Origin: Dyella sp. SG609 | GTDB taxonomy: Bacteria; Pseudomonadota; Gammaproteobacteria; Xanthomonadales; Rhodanobacteraceae | DNA length: 64,000 bases | Reading direction: 5' to 3' | Assembly (NCBI RefSeq): GCF_012275375.1 | Contig: NZ_JAAZQJ010000002.1 | Span: 434,001 to 498,000, forward strand | Shown here: one piece after another, positions 8,886 through 17,267 of the stretch | Layout of the letters: each line of letters begins with the position of its first letter | How positions within the stretch are numbered: the stretch's first letter is position 1 | Notes under the pieces: generated by a model | Database searches by the model: none | Seen by the model: only the letters and a program-made list of their open reading frames with translations | Told to the model about the DNA's origin: nothing | Translations under genes and position numbers: made by a program

Positions 8886-10852
8886 CGCCGGAACTGGGGC
8901 AACTGGCGCTGATTCTCGCTTTGCTGCTGGCGCTGGCGCAGGGCGTGCTGCCGCTGCTCGGCGCCTGGCGCGGCAACGGCGCGCTGATGGCGGTGGCGCG
9001 TCCCGCCGCGGCCGGCCAGGCGGTGTTCGTGGCAATGGCCTTCGGCGTGCTGAGCTGGGCCTTCCTGCATTTCGATTTCTCGGTGCGCTACGTCGCCGAC
9101 AACTCCAACCTCGCCCTGCCCTGGTATTACCGGCTGGCCGCGGTGTGGGGCGCGCACGAAGGCTCGCTGCTGCTGTGGATCTTCATCCTCAACCTGTGGA
9201 CGGTGGCGCTGGCTGCCTTCAGCCGCAAGCTGCCGGACGTCTTCGTGGCGCGCGTGCTCGGCGTGCTCGGCCTGGTCGCGGTGGGCTTTCTCGCCTTCAT
9301 CGTCTTCACCTCCAACCCGTTCGAGCGCCTGCTGCCGATGCCGCCGGATGGCGGCGACCTGAATCCGGTGCTGCAGGACCCGGGCATGACCTTCCATCCG
9401 CCCGTGCTGTACATGGGCTACGTCGGCTTCTCGGTGGCGTTCGCGTTCTCCATCGCCGCCCTGCTCGGCGGCGAACTGGAACAGGCCTGGGTGCGCTGGG
9501 CGCGGCCGTGGACGAACGTGGCCTGGGGTTTTCTTTCCGCCGGCATCGTGGCGGGCAGCTGGTGGGCCTATGCGGAGCTGGGCTGGGGCGGCTGGTGGTT
9601 CTGGGATCCGGTGGAGAACGCCAGCTTCATGCCGTGGCTGGTCGGCGCGGCGCTGATCCATGCGCAGGCGGTGACCGAGAAGCGCGGCGCCTTGCGCGCG
9701 TGGACCATCCTGCTGTCGATCTTCGCCTTCTCGCTGTCGCTGCTGGGCACCTTCCTGGTGCGCTCGGGCGTGCTTACGTCGGTGCATGCGTTTGCTTCGG
9801 ACCCGAAGCGCGGCCTGTTCATCCTGTGCTTCCTGGCCGTGGTGGTCGGCGGCTCGCTGCTGCTGTACGCGCTGCGTGCGCCGAAGGTGGCCGGCGGAAA
9901 ACCTTTTGGCGTGGTGTCGCGCGAAACGGCGATCCTGATCGGCAACCTGATGCTGACCGTGGCCGCCGCGATGGTGCTGCTGGGCACGCTGTTCCCGCTG
10001 CTGGGCGATGCGCTGAACCTGGGCAAGATTTCGGTGGGCCCGCCCTACTTCGGTTTCCTGTTCACCCTGCTGATGATCCCGATCGTGCTGCTGCTGCCGT
10101 TCGGCCCGTACCTGCGCTGGGGCGAGAAAGGCGGCCTGCCGCCGCTGAAGAACGTAGCCGTGCGCGCAGGCCTGGCCGCCGTGGCCTGCGCCATTGCCGC
10201 GGCCTTCGCCACCGGCTGGGAGCTCAAGGCGATCGCCGGTACCGCGGCGGCCGTGTGGTGCTGCGTCGGCACCCTGCTGTACGTGATCAAGCGCTGGCGC
10301 GAGATGCCGGCCGGCCGCCGCTATCCGGCCGAGATGGCCGGCATGCTGCTGGCGCATTTCGGCGTCGGCGTGTTCCTGGCCGGCGTGCTGCTGACCGAAG
10401 CGCTGAGCGTGGAGCGCGACGTGCGCATGGCGCCGGGCCAGACGCAGAGCATCGGCGGCTACGACTTCCGCTTCGACGGCGTGCACGTGGCCGACGGCCC
10501 GAACTGGCAGGGCGACCAGGGCACGGTCACCGTCATGCGCAACGGCCGCGAGATCGCGGTGATGCATCCGCAGAAGCGCACCTATACGCGCGGCCAGGTG
10601 CAGACCGAATCGGCGATCGATGCGGGCGTCACGCGCGACCTGTACGTGGCGCTGGGCGAGCCGATGGATCGCAATGATCCGGAAGGCGCCTGGGCGCTGC
10701 GCCTGTATCACAAGCCGTTCGTGCGCTGGATCTGGGCAGGCGGCCTGCTGATGATGCTGGGCGGATTCTTCAGCGCGGCGGACAAGCGCTTCCGCCTGCG
10801 CCGCGAAGCCGAGGCGGCACTCGCTGCGCCGGTGCGGGAGTCGCACGCATGA
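8882..10852 (+). CDS. ccmF: CcmF, heme lyase core subunit
   Basis: Large membrane protein that attaches heme to apocytochrome c together with CcmH/CcmI. It has 656 residues and many TM segments. The [12 protein letters not shown] motif (235-246) is the family signature of heme-handling proteins, and '[12 protein letters not shown]' (171-182) is also typical. The start is the ATG at 8882, inside the ccmE stop. Its end overlaps the dsbE start. Confidence 0.96.
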   Translation: MTPELGQLALILALLLALAQGVLPLLGAWRGNGALMAVARPAAAGQAVFVAMAFGVLSWAFLHFDFSVRYVADNSNLALPWYYRLAAVWGAHEGSLLLWIFILNLWTVALAAFSRKLPDVFVARVLGVLGLVAVGFLAFIVFTSNPFERLLPMPPDGGDLNPVLQDPGMTFHPPVLYMGYVGFSVAFAFSIAALLGGELEQAWVRWARPWTNVAWGFLSAGIVAGSWWAYAELGWGGWWFWDPVENASFMPWLVGAALIHAQAVTEKRGALRAWTILLSIFAFSLSLLGTFLVRSGVLTSVHAFASDPKRGLFILCFLAVVVGGSLLLYALRAPKVAGGKPFGVVSRETAILIGNLMLTVAAAMVLLGTLFPLLGDALNLGKISVGPPYFGFLFTLLMIPIVLLLPFGPYLRWGEKGGLPPLKNVAVRAGLAAVACAIAAAFATGWELKAIAGTAAAVWCCVGTLLYVIKRWREMPAGRRYPAEMAGMLLAHFGVGVFLAGVLLTEALSVERDVRMAPGQTQSIGGYDFRFDGVHVADGPNWQGDQGTVTVMRNGREIAVMHPQKRTYTRGQVQTESAIDAGVTRDLYVALGEPMDRNDPEGAWALRLYHKPFVRWIWAGGLLMMLGGFFSAADKRFRLRREAEAALAAPVRESHA

Positions 10853-11391
10853 GCCGGCTGGTTCCGTTCTTCGGCTTCCTGCTGCTGGTGGCGCTGTTCG
10901 GGTTCGGCATCTGGTGGAATACCCGCCACGACCAGCGCGAAGTGCCCTCCCCGCTGATCAACAAGCCCGCGCCGGCGTATGCGCTGCCGAAACTGGACGA
11001 CCCGGCGCAGACGGTGACGCGCGAGGCCATGCTCGGCAAGCCTTACCTCATCAACGTGTTCGCCAGCTGGTGCGTCGCCTGCGGCGAGGAGCACCCGGTG
11101 CTGATGAGCGAAGGCCAGCGCATCGGCGTGCCGCTGGTGGGCTACAACTACAAGGACGAGCCGGACGAGGCCAAGGCCTGGCTGGCGCGCCACGGCAATC
11201 CCTACGGGCTGGTCATCGCCGACCGCGAAGGCCGCACCGCCATCGACTTCGGCGTGTACGGCGCGCCGGAAACCTTCCTGGTCGATGCCAGGGGCGTGAT
11301 CCGCTACAAGCGCATCGGGCCGCTGACGCCGGACGTGATCGAGCGCGAACTGAAGCCCGCAATCGCCGCGCTGCGCAAGGAAGCGCCATGA
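10849..11391 (+). CDS. dsbE: CcmG/DsbE, periplasmic thiol:disulfide oxidoreductase
   Basis: Membrane-anchored thioredoxin-like protein that keeps the apocytochrome CXXCH cysteines reduced. It has 180 residues, an N-terminal anchor (about 4-23) and the active-site motif WCVAC with Cys75 and Cys78. The 'GAPETFLVD' cis-Pro loop with the preceding 'FGVYG' is typical of CcmG. It is coupled by ATGA overlaps to ccmF upstream and ccmH downstream. Confidence 0.94.
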   Translation: MSRLVPFFGFLLLVALFGFGIWWNTRHDQREVPSPLINKPAPAYALPKLDDPAQTVTREAMLGKPYLINVFASWCVACGEEHPVLMSEGQRIGVPLVGYNYKDEPDEAKAWLARHGNPYGLVIADREGRTAIDFGVYGAPETFLVDARGVIRYKRIGPLTPDVIERELKPAIAALRKEAP

Positions 11392-11873
11392 GCGCCGCGC
11401 TCCGCCGTGTGCCGTTCGCTCTGGCCCTCGCGCTGGTCTTGGCGCTGTGCTGCGGCGTGCTGAGCGCGCAGGCGATCGACCCGCTGCCGTTCAAGGACCA
11501 CGCCGAGGAAACGCGCTTCCAGCACCTCACGCGCGAACTGCGCTGCCTGGTCTGCCAGAACGAAAACCTCGCCGACTCCAACGCCGACCTGGCGCGCGAC
11601 CTGCGCCACCAGGTGTTCGACCTGATGCGCCAGGGCAAGAGCGACGCCGAGATCAAGCAGTACCTGGTCGACCGCTATTCCGACTTCGTGCTGTACGACC
11701 CGCCGGTGCAGGGCAGCACGCTGCTGCTGTGGTTCGGCCCCCTGGCCATCCTGCTGGCCGGCGCCGCCGTGGTGGTGGTGACCATCCGCCGGCGCAGCCG
11801 CGCGCCGGCGCCCGCCACCGCCGGCACCGGCGCGAACGAGCGCAGCCCGACCGACGAAGGGGACGATTGGTGA
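11388..11873 (+). CDS. ccmH: CcmH, cytochrome c maturation thiol protein
   Basis: Reduces and presents apocytochrome to CcmF. The 161-residue protein has a signal peptide (about 1-28), the LRCLVCQ motif with Cys53 and Cys56, the 'SDAEIKQYLVDRYSDFVLYDPP' helix region and one C-terminal TM segment followed by a basic, Ala/Pro-rich tail. It corresponds to the N-terminal half of the E. coli CcmH fusion; the TPR half is encoded separately as the next gene. Confidence 0.94.
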   Translation: MSAALRRVPFALALALVLALCCGVLSAQAIDPLPFKDHAEETRFQHLTRELRCLVCQNENLADSNADLARDLRHQVFDLMRQGKSDAEIKQYLVDRYSDFVLYDPPVQGSTLLLWFGPLAILLAGAAVVVVTIRRRSRAPAPATAGTGANERSPTDEGDDW

Positions 11874-12913
11874 AGCCCGTTTTCTACCTGGCCGCCGCGG
11901 CGATGATCGCCGTGGCGCTCGCCCTGCTGCTGGTGCCGCTGATCCGCCAGGGGCGCCGCCAGGGCCGCCCGCGCGGCGTCTTCGTGCTGTCCCTGCTGGT
12001 GGCCTTCGCGCTGCCGCTGGGCGCCGTGGGGCTGTATCTGCTGATCGGCACGCCGGTGGCGCTGAACGGCGTGCAGAAGCAGCCCGAGGCGATGTCGATC
12101 GAGCAGGCCGTGGCCGAACTGCAGGCGCATCTGCAAGCCGAGCCGAAAGATGCCCAAGGCTGGCTGCTGCTGGCGCAGACCTACGCCAGCCTGCGCAAAT
12201 CCGCCGAAGCGCGCGATGCGTACGAGCAGGTGCTGAACCTGCAGCCGGACAACACCGCCGCGATGGTGGGCTGGGCCGAGTCGGATTCGATCGTGCGCGA
12301 GGATCACCACATCGAAGGCCGCTCGCTCGAACTGCTCGAACGCGCCGTGCAGCTGGAACCGGACAACCAGCGCGGCCTGTGGCTGCTCGGCATCAGCCAG
12401 TTCCAGCACGACCGCTATGCGGAAGCCGCGACTACGTGGCGCAAATTGCAGCCGATGCTGGAACCCGGCTCCACCGTGGCGAAGGCCGTGGCCGAACAGA
12501 TCGCCATGGCCGATACGCGCGCAGGCCATCCGCCGGCGCCGCAGGGAACGCCGGTGACGGCGGATGGCCCTGCGCTGCAAGTGCAGGTCACGCTGGCGCC
12601 CGCGCTGAAGGATCAGGTGAAAGTGGGTGAGACGCTGTTCGTCTACGCCCGCGCCGAACAAGGCCCGCCGATGCCGCTGGCGGTGGCCCGGCTGGACGCC
12701 GCCGCCCTGCCCGCCACGGTGACGCTCACCGACGCGATGGGCATGACGCCGCAGCTGAGGCTCTCTTCCGCCGCGCGCGTGTTCGTCGGCGCGCGCATCA
12801 GCCGCAGCGGCCAGGCCATCGCGCAGACCGGCGACCTGGAAGGCGATGCCGGCGTGGTCGAGGTGGCGAGCAAGGCGCCGATCAAGATCGAAATCGACAA
12901 GGTTCGCCGATGA
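11870..12913 (+). CDS. ccmI: CcmI (CycH-like), TPR protein of cytochrome c maturation
   Basis: Apocytochrome chaperone of the heme ligation complex. It starts at a GTG (11870) overlapping the ccmH stop. The 347-residue product has two N-terminal TM segments, then TPR-like repeats (AQGWLLLAQTYASLRKSAEAR; DNQRGLWLLGISQFQHDRYAEA) and a beta-rich C-terminal domain with 'LFVYARAEQGPPMPLAVAR', the usual CycH/CcmI C-terminal module. The stop overlaps the metX start (ATGA), so a sulfur-metabolism gene is coupled to the ccm run. Confidence 0.9.
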   Translation: MKPVFYLAAAAMIAVALALLLVPLIRQGRRQGRPRGVFVLSLLVAFALPLGAVGLYLLIGTPVALNGVQKQPEAMSIEQAVAELQAHLQAEPKDAQGWLLLAQTYASLRKSAEARDAYEQVLNLQPDNTAAMVGWAESDSIVREDHHIEGRSLELLERAVQLEPDNQRGLWLLGISQFQHDRYAEAATTWRKLQPMLEPGSTVAKAVAEQIAMADTRAGHPPAPQGTPVTADGPALQVQVTLAPALKDQVKVGETLFVYARAEQGPPMPLAVARLDAAALPATVTLTDAMGMTPQLRLSSAARVFVGARISRSGQAIAQTGDLEGDAGVVEVASKAPIKIEIDKVRR

Positions 12914-14013
12914 GCCAGGACGCGCGGCAGTATTTCAGTCTTCCCTCCCCCTTCCGCATGAAGCGCGGCGGCGAGCTGCACGGCGCGCGCGTGGCCTTCG
13001 AAACCTGGGGCAGGCTGAGCGCGGCGCGCGACAATGCGCTGCTGATCCTCACCGGCCTGTCGCCGAGCGCGCATGCGGCGTCGAACGAAATCGATCCCTC
13101 GCCGGGCTGGTGGGAGGCGATGATCGGGCCGGGCAAGGCGATCGATACGGACCGCTGGTTCGTGATCTGCGTGAATTCGCTGGGCAGCGACAAGGGTTCG
13201 ACCTGCCCGGCGTCGATCGATCCGGCCACGGGCGAGCCGTATCGCCTGAGTTTCCCCGAGCTGGCGCTGGAAGACGTGGCGAACGCCGCGCACGGCGCGG
13301 TGGCTTCGCTGGGCATCGAGCAGCTCGCCTGCCTGGTCGGCTGCTCGATGGGCGGCATGAGCGCGCTGGCCTACATGCTGCTGCACCCCGGCAGCGTGCG
13401 CACGCATATCAGCGTGGACACCGCGCCGCAGGCGCAGCCGTTCGCCATTGCCATCCGCTCGCTGCAGCGCGAGGCGATCCGGCTTGATCCGCAGTGGAAC
13501 AACGGCCATTACGACGACGCGCATTTCCCGGAAACGGGCATGAGCATCGCGCGCAAGCTGGGCGTGATCACCTACCGCTCGGCGATGGAATGGAACGGCC
13601 GCTTCGCGCGCATCCGCCTGGACGCGGAGCAGCGCGACGACGATCCCTTCGGCTTCGAGTTCCAGGTCGAGTCGTATCTGCAAGGCCATGCGCAGCGCTT
13701 CGTGCGCACCTTCGATCCCAACAGTTACCTGTACCTGTCGCGCGCCAGCGACTGGTTCGATATCTCCGAATACGGCGAAGGCAGCATCCAGGCGGGGCTG
13801 AAGCGCATCCGCGTGAAGCAGGCCCTGGTGATCGGCGTCAGCACCGATATTTTGTTCCCGCTGGAGCAGCAGGAGCAGATCGCCGAGGGGCTGGAGGCGG
13901 CCGGGGCCGAGGTGGAATTCGTGGCGCTGGACTCGCCCCAGGGCCACGACGCCTTCCTGGTCGACATCGAGAATTACAGCCGGGCCATCGGGGGCTTCCT
14001 GGGCCGTCTCTGA
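12910..14013 (+). CDS. metX: MetX-family acyltransferase (homoserine or serine O-succinyl/acetyltransferase)
   Basis: Alpha/beta-hydrolase-fold enzyme that acylates the hydroxyl of homoserine (methionine route) or serine (cysteine route). It has 367 residues with the nucleophile elbow GCSMGG (Ser146) and catalytic partners Asp313 (STDILFP) and His346 (SPQGHDAF). MetX-fold enzymes of the Xanthomonad lineage include serine and homoserine O-succinyltransferases (established knowledge), so the substrates cannot be fixed by eye. It is coupled to ccmI by an ATGA overlap; a cysteine dioxygenase gene follows 71 bases downstream. Confidence 0.85.
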   Translation: MSQDARQYFSLPSPFRMKRGGELHGARVAFETWGRLSAARDNALLILTGLSPSAHAASNEIDPSPGWWEAMIGPGKAIDTDRWFVICVNSLGSDKGSTCPASIDPATGEPYRLSFPELALEDVANAAHGAVASLGIEQLACLVGCSMGGMSALAYMLLHPGSVRTHISVDTAPQAQPFAIAIRSLQREAIRLDPQWNNGHYDDAHFPETGMSIARKLGVITYRSAMEWNGRFARIRLDAEQRDDDPFGFEFQVESYLQGHAQRFVRTFDPNSYLYLSRASDWFDISEYGEGSIQAGLKRIRVKQALVIGVSTDILFPLEQQEQIAEGLEAAGAEVEFVALDSPQGHDAFLVDIENYSRAIGGFLGRL

Positions 14014-14084
14014 ACGCCCTGGACGCCGCCCCGCCCCCGGGCTGGTAAGATCGGCCCTGTCGCAACGCCTTTCCCGAGAATCAC

Positions 14085-14669
14085 ATGCTTACCGTGGAAT
14101 TCCCCGGCTGTCGCAAGCTTATCGACGCCATCGACACTGCCGTCAGCAAGCCCAGCACGCACGAGATCACCGACAGCCTGCGCAACAGCCTGTGCCAGCT
14201 GATCCGCGGCCAGGAAGTGAAGCTCCCCGACTGCGTCTTCGAAACCATCGAAGGCCGCTACGCCCGCCGCGAGCTCTACCGCAGCGAAGACCACGACTAC
14301 TGCGTGGTCGCCATGACCTGGGGCCCGGGCCAGGGCACCCCCATCCACGACCATTGCGGCATGTGGTGCGTGGAAGGCGTCTGGAGCGGCGCCCTGGAAG
14401 TGGTGCAGTACGAGCGCCTGGCCGGCGAGAACGACCAGTGGCGCTTCCAGCCCGTCGGCTCGATCCAGGCCGGCCCCGGCTCCGCCGGCAGCCTGATCCC
14501 GCCGCACGAGTACCACACCATCCGCAACCCCAGCGATGACGCCGTCGCCGTAAGCCTGCACATCTATTCCGGCCCCATGACCCACTGCGCCATCTTCAAG
14601 CCCGTGGTCGGCGCCACCCAGTGCTACGAGCGCACCGACCGCCAGCTGGGTCTCGACCCGGTCCACTGA
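14085..14669 (+). CDS. Type I cysteine dioxygenase-like thiol dioxygenase
   Basis: Non-heme iron enzyme of the cupin superfamily that oxidises a thiol amino acid (cysteine) or 3-mercaptopropionate to a sulfinate. The 194-residue protein carries the first cupin motif 'TPIHDHCGMWCVEG' with His88 and His90, and the third His ligand at 144 (HEYHTIRN). The extra-motif residues that separate cysteine from mercaptopropionate use cannot be judged with confidence. A possible -10 (TAAGAT, about 14046) precedes the gene. Context beside metX fits sulfur amino-acid turnover. Confidence 0.82.
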   Translation: MLTVEFPGCRKLIDAIDTAVSKPSTHEITDSLRNSLCQLIRGQEVKLPDCVFETIEGRYARRELYRSEDHDYCVVAMTWGPGQGTPIHDHCGMWCVEGVWSGALEVVQYERLAGENDQWRFQPVGSIQAGPGSAGSLIPPHEYHTIRNPSDDAVAVSLHIYSGPMTHCAIFKPVVGATQCYERTDRQLGLDPVH

Positions 14670-14681
14670 AGCCGGCATAAT
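14653..14681 (+). promoter_or_regulatory. Candidate promoter for tRNA-Leu
   Basis: TCGACC (14653-14658), a 17-base spacer and CATAAT (14676-14681) lie 14 bases before the tRNA 5' end; the -35 is inside the end of the dioxygenase gene. Confidence 0.5.
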
Positions 14682-14695
14682 CACCCGCTTGCAAT

Positions 14696-14781
14696 GCCGG
14701 TGTGGCGGAATGGTAGACGCGGCGGACTCAAAATCCGCTTCTGGCGACAGAGTGGAGGTTCGAGTCCTCTCACCGGTACCA
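14696..14781 (+). tRNA. tRNA-Leu(CAA)
   Basis: An 86-nt class II tRNA. The acceptor stem GCCGGTG pairs with CACCGGT (one G-T pair at 1-72); the anticodon stem GCGGA/TCCGC encloses loop CTCAAAA, giving anticodon CAA. There is a long variable arm, a TTCGAGTCC T-loop and an encoded CCA end. Confidence 0.96.
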
Positions 14782-14829
14782 AGAGGATGTCCCAGGGCGT
14801 CCAGCAGAATCCAGGAAACTCAAGAAAAG

Positions 14830-14853
14830 CCCGCAAATATGCGGGTTTTTTTA
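14830..14853 (+). terminator. Intrinsic terminator after tRNA-Leu
   Basis: CCCGCA (14830-14835), loop AATA, TGCGGG (14840-14845), followed by seven T residues. Confidence 0.9.
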
Positions 14854-14971
14854 TGCCTGTCGTCCAGCCACGTCCAAGGGCGTCTCCTGGAATCTCGCCA
14901 TCTTTGGGGATGTTTTTGGGGGTATCCGGGCTGCTCAGCCTAGGCGCTGAAATGGGATTGCGAGCGGGTTT
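14854..14971. other. Non-coding stretch downstream of tRNA-Leu, possible remnant of an integration site
   Basis: No credible gene. It contains a G-rich segment TTTGGGGATGTTTTTGGGGG (about 14903-14922) resembling the GGGGGTA-rich DNA that often precedes integrase genes next to tRNAs. No integrase reading frame and no second copy of the tRNA 3' end were seen, so this remains a weak inference. Confidence 0.25.
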
Positions 14972-15382
14972 TCATGCCAGGGTCCACTTCGTACCCTTCG
15001 GGTCGGGGATGAATACCGTTGGTGTCCAGCAGTCGGTACGCAACGTGCCCACGCCAGCGCCGCACCGGCATACCTGATTGAGGCCATCGCAGCCGTCCAG
15101 GCCACAGCAGCCATTGAGGCGACTCACGTCGCTGGTGTTATGGACGGATCCATTGAGATCATCTGGGTTCAACCAGAATTGCGGCACAAACTCCAGTGCG
15201 CTTGGCGTGTCGCCGCAGGATCGTTCTATCGGCTCCCAGCTCTCGAATGCTACGCCGCAGGGGGTAAGCGGCTCGCCTTCCTTATGTTTGGCCTGGGGCG
15301 CGCCAGGCGTTCTTTCGGACACGATGGAGAGTGCGCCGGTGAGTGTTGTCTCGCAGAGCGCGCATTGCAGGGCCATTTTCAT
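14972..15382 (-). CDS. Small cysteine-rich hypothetical protein
   Basis: A 136-residue product if the ATG at 15382 is used; the frame is open to 15418, and another ATG lies two codons in. Cysteines are concentrated in an N-terminal CALC pair and a C-terminal block, GCCGLDGCDG followed by CRCG and TDCW. The spacing of CxxC-like pairs suggests zinc or disulfide binding. The ending 'FIPDPKGTKW' and the preceding 'EFVPQFWLNPDDL' look like those of a recurrent bacterial hypothetical family, but I cannot name it. There is no signal peptide. It lies in an accessory stretch after tRNA-Leu. Confidence 0.55.
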   Translation of the reverse strand: MKMALQCALCETTLTGALSIVSERTPGAPQAKHKEGEPLTPCGVAFESWEPIERSCGDTPSALEFVPQFWLNPDDLNGSVHNTSDVSRLNGCCGLDGCDGLNQVCRCGAGVGTLRTDCWTPTVFIPDPKGTKWTLA

Positions 15383-15464
15383 CGATAGCGGTCCAAATCG
15401 GGGGTCGTCAGCTGGCAACGGAGTTTGCCGTGAAGGTGCTCACAGATAGCCACCCTTGCCGGGA

Positions 15465-15715
15465 CTACTTGATCCGCCTGACATAAGCATCCACCAGCCC
15501 CAGCTGCTGGTGGCGAAAGGCTTTCGGCAAGGTGCCGACGATAGCGAAGCCCAGTTTCCTGTACAGCTCCACCGCCGGCGCATTGGTACGTGCGACCCGA
15601 GTCCGGGGTAGTTGGCGCCAAACTTGTACATGCCCAGGATGTTCGTTTCCGTCGCAGCGACAAAGGGCGAGTGCGCGCCGACTATCCCCGACTCGCCCGA
15701 ACACTCAGCCACCAA
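15465..15715 (-). pseudogene. Remnant of a GNAT-family N-acetyltransferase gene
   Basis: Two pieces of a GNAT protein are visible in different frames. The upstream piece reads 'ETNILGMYKFGANYPGLGSHV'; the downstream piece, one frame over, reads 'TNAPAVELYRKLGFAIVGTL' and continues to a stop at 15465 with 'FRHQQLGLVDAYV'. In intact members these are separated by roughly 40 residues that carry the acetyl-CoA-binding loop (R/Q-x-x-G-x-G/A). That block is missing at about 15592-15600 and the frame changes there. The N-terminus is also absent, cut off near the methyltransferase stop. No functional enzyme is expected. Confidence 0.75.
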
Positions 15716-16308
15716 TCATCGGGCCTGCCCATGCAACGACGTATCTCGCCGACTATCCAACCGGCGTCTGCGATCGCGGACCGCAAGCCGGACTCGCGCC
15801 AGTACGTCTCGACATAACGCCGCGATGATGCCGTGCTGCCGTGTGCAGACACACTCTCGCCATCGCCGTCTCTGACTGAGACGTGCAGTGGGCCGCCAAT
15901 TCGGGTTGCGCCTGCAAGCCGTCGAAGCACCGTGCCGAAATCCTCGCGCGCCACATGAATCAGGCAGGCGCAGGCCCAGATGCCGTCGTATGGCGAATCG
16001 GGACGTTGGGGGTCGGCCAGGTCGTCGGTCAATGGATCCAACGGGTCGGCCTCAAAACCATTGCGGCGAAGCAGTTCGACGAAACCGTTCGAAACATCGG
16101 TGCGGCGGACGTTGATTCCCCTCAGCTCAAGCGCAAGCGCATCGCGTCCGCCGCCGCTTCCGATCTCCAGCACTCTTCCGGAGCCACCCAGCGCGGCCAC
16201 GAACGCATCGATTTCGATCGCGACCCATGGGGGCATGGCCGCGGCCTCGGCAGCGTATTCCGCCGCGGCCATGTCATAAGACCTCACGGTATCCCGGTCG
16301 GTACTCAT
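15682..16308 (-). CDS. Class I SAM-dependent methyltransferase
   Basis: A 208-residue methyltransferase with a Rossmann-like motif I VLEIGSGGGRDAL (about residues 46-58), an acidic residue ending strand 2 (RRTDVS) and a motif near 'YDGIWACACLIHV', all typical of the UbiE/Methyltransf_11/25 type. The substrate cannot be inferred. It runs into the GNAT remnant at its 3' end and has no obvious operon partner. It lies in the accessory stretch after tRNA-Leu, so acquisition by transfer is plausible but not shown. Confidence 0.8.
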   Translation of the reverse strand: MSTDRDTVRSYDMAAAEYAAEAAAMPPWVAIEIDAFVAALGGSGRVLEIGSGGGRDALALELRGINVRRTDVSNGFVELLRRNGFEADPLDPLTDDLADPQRPDSPYDGIWACACLIHVAREDFGTVLRRLAGATRIGGPLHVSVRDGDGESVSAHGSTASSRRYVETYWRESGLRSAIADAGWIVGEIRRCMGRPDDWWLSVRASRG

Positions 16309-16421
16309 CCTCAGCTCCCATGATTAAGAGACCACGGCAGAGGAGAGACTTATCAGCTTCTCTCACGAATTTTAAGTGTCGGACTTGCGGGCGCTGAAGT
16401 GTTCACAGGCGCCGCAAACAG

Positions 16422-16450
16422 AAAGCCCCCTCTTTCGAAGGGGCTTTTTT
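16422..16450. terminator. Bidirectional-type terminator
   Basis: AAAGCCCC (16422-16429) pairs with GGGGCTTT (16440-16447), with TTT following on the plus strand and a T-rich run (TTTCTGTTT) on the minus strand. It lies 21 bases beyond the small secreted-protein gene on the minus strand. Confidence 0.75.
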
Positions 16451-16470
16451 ATTCAGAACCTGATCGACCA

Positions 16471-16665
16471 TCAGCCGCCGGGACCCGGCACGCAAATCCA
16501 GGTCCATACCCCATTCTCTTTCACCCGCACCGCCGTCCACCCTTCCGGACAGACCGGCGCATTCGCATAAGGCTGGTGTATCCCACCACCTGCCGGGACG
16601 GCGTCGCCCGCCTGCACGGCAAACACGATGGCGGCCAGCGCCAAGGCACCCAAGATCCTTTTCAT
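16471..16665 (-). CDS. Small secreted protein with signal peptide
   Basis: A 64-residue product with a cleavable-looking signal peptide (MKRILGALALAAIVFAVQA, cut after Ala19). The mature part is about 45 residues with two cysteines (ANAPVCPEGW and WTWICVPG) that could form one disulfide, and a Pro/Gly-rich end. A GAGGGGA ribosome binding site lies about 6 bases before the ATG, and a terminator follows. No family recognised; the periplasm or outside of the cell is the likely location. Confidence 0.65.
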   Translation of the reverse strand: MKRILGALALAAIVFAVQAGDAVPAGGGIHQPYANAPVCPEGWTAVRVKENGVWTWICVPGPGG

Positions 16666-16826
16666 TGGTGTCCCCTCTTGATGAGCAGCGCTGCGTGAGG
16701 CTCCTCAAACCCAGGGAGCGCTGCGGTCCCGTGGGCCAAGTGACGACGCTAGATCAAAGAGAATGATCATGCAATGCGGACGCAGCGGTAGCGGTTGGGC
16801 GATACGCGTTGCGGATTCGCCGGAAC

Positions 16827-17267
16827 TCAGGGATTCCTCAACTCCGCCACTTTCTTCACATCGATGTACTTCGTCATACCCGTCAGGCTCTTCTCGACGT
16901 CCTGATTGAGAAACAGCTCGCGCCCCGCCACCTGCCCCAGCGCCTGGAAGCCCTGCTGCATGGCCAGGTCGCCTTCGTTCTTCAGGGCCGCTTTCGCCTC
17001 GTCCTTGCAGGTCTCGGTCAGCAGGCGGCTGAACAGCTGCGCCATGCGGGCGTTGGCCTTGTCGACCTGGTCTTCGGATACCGAGCCCATGGGCGCCACC
17101 GACGGGTGCCGCGACATCGCCGCGAACATCCACTGCACGATCACCACGTGGTCGTCCATCGTGCTTTTCCCGACCAGGCATTGCGACAGCTTGTCGGTAT
17201 ACGGGCCAGCCTGCGCCACGCCGGACAGCAGCAAGCCTGCTGCCAGCAGCATCATTCGTAGTTTCAT
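16827..17267 (-). CDS. Secreted hypothetical protein (signal peptide)
   Basis: A 146-residue protein. The start ATG at 17267 is chosen because it has a strong AGGGGGA ribosome binding site and begins a signal peptide (MKLRMMLLAAGLLLSGVAQA, cut after Ala20). The mature part is helical with two cysteines (LSQCLVG, TETCKDEA) and the repeated theme 'MDDHVVIVQWMFAAMSRHP'. An upstream extension to 17426 is open but has no start signal. I do not recognise the family; a periplasmic role is inferred from the signal peptide only. Confidence 0.65.
   Translation of the reverse strand: MKLRMMLLAAGLLLSGVAQAGPYTDKLSQCLVGKSTMDDHVVIVQWMFAAMSRHPSVAPMGSVSEDQVDKANARMAQLFSRLLTETCKDEAKAALKNEGDLAMQQGFQALGQVAGRELFLNQDVEKSLTGMTKYIDVKKVAELRNP

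Noticed and set aside
8795-10846. 683-codon minus-strand open frame opposite ccmF
   Set aside because: Antisense shadow; ccmF is unambiguous on the plus strand.
14694-15077. Plus-strand open frames running through tRNA-Leu and downstream
   Set aside because: They translate the tRNA itself and the G-rich region; no start signal or recognisable product.
15078-15449. Plus-strand frames opposite the cysteine-rich gene
   Set aside because: Antisense to the minus-strand frame, which has the conserved-looking Cys pattern.
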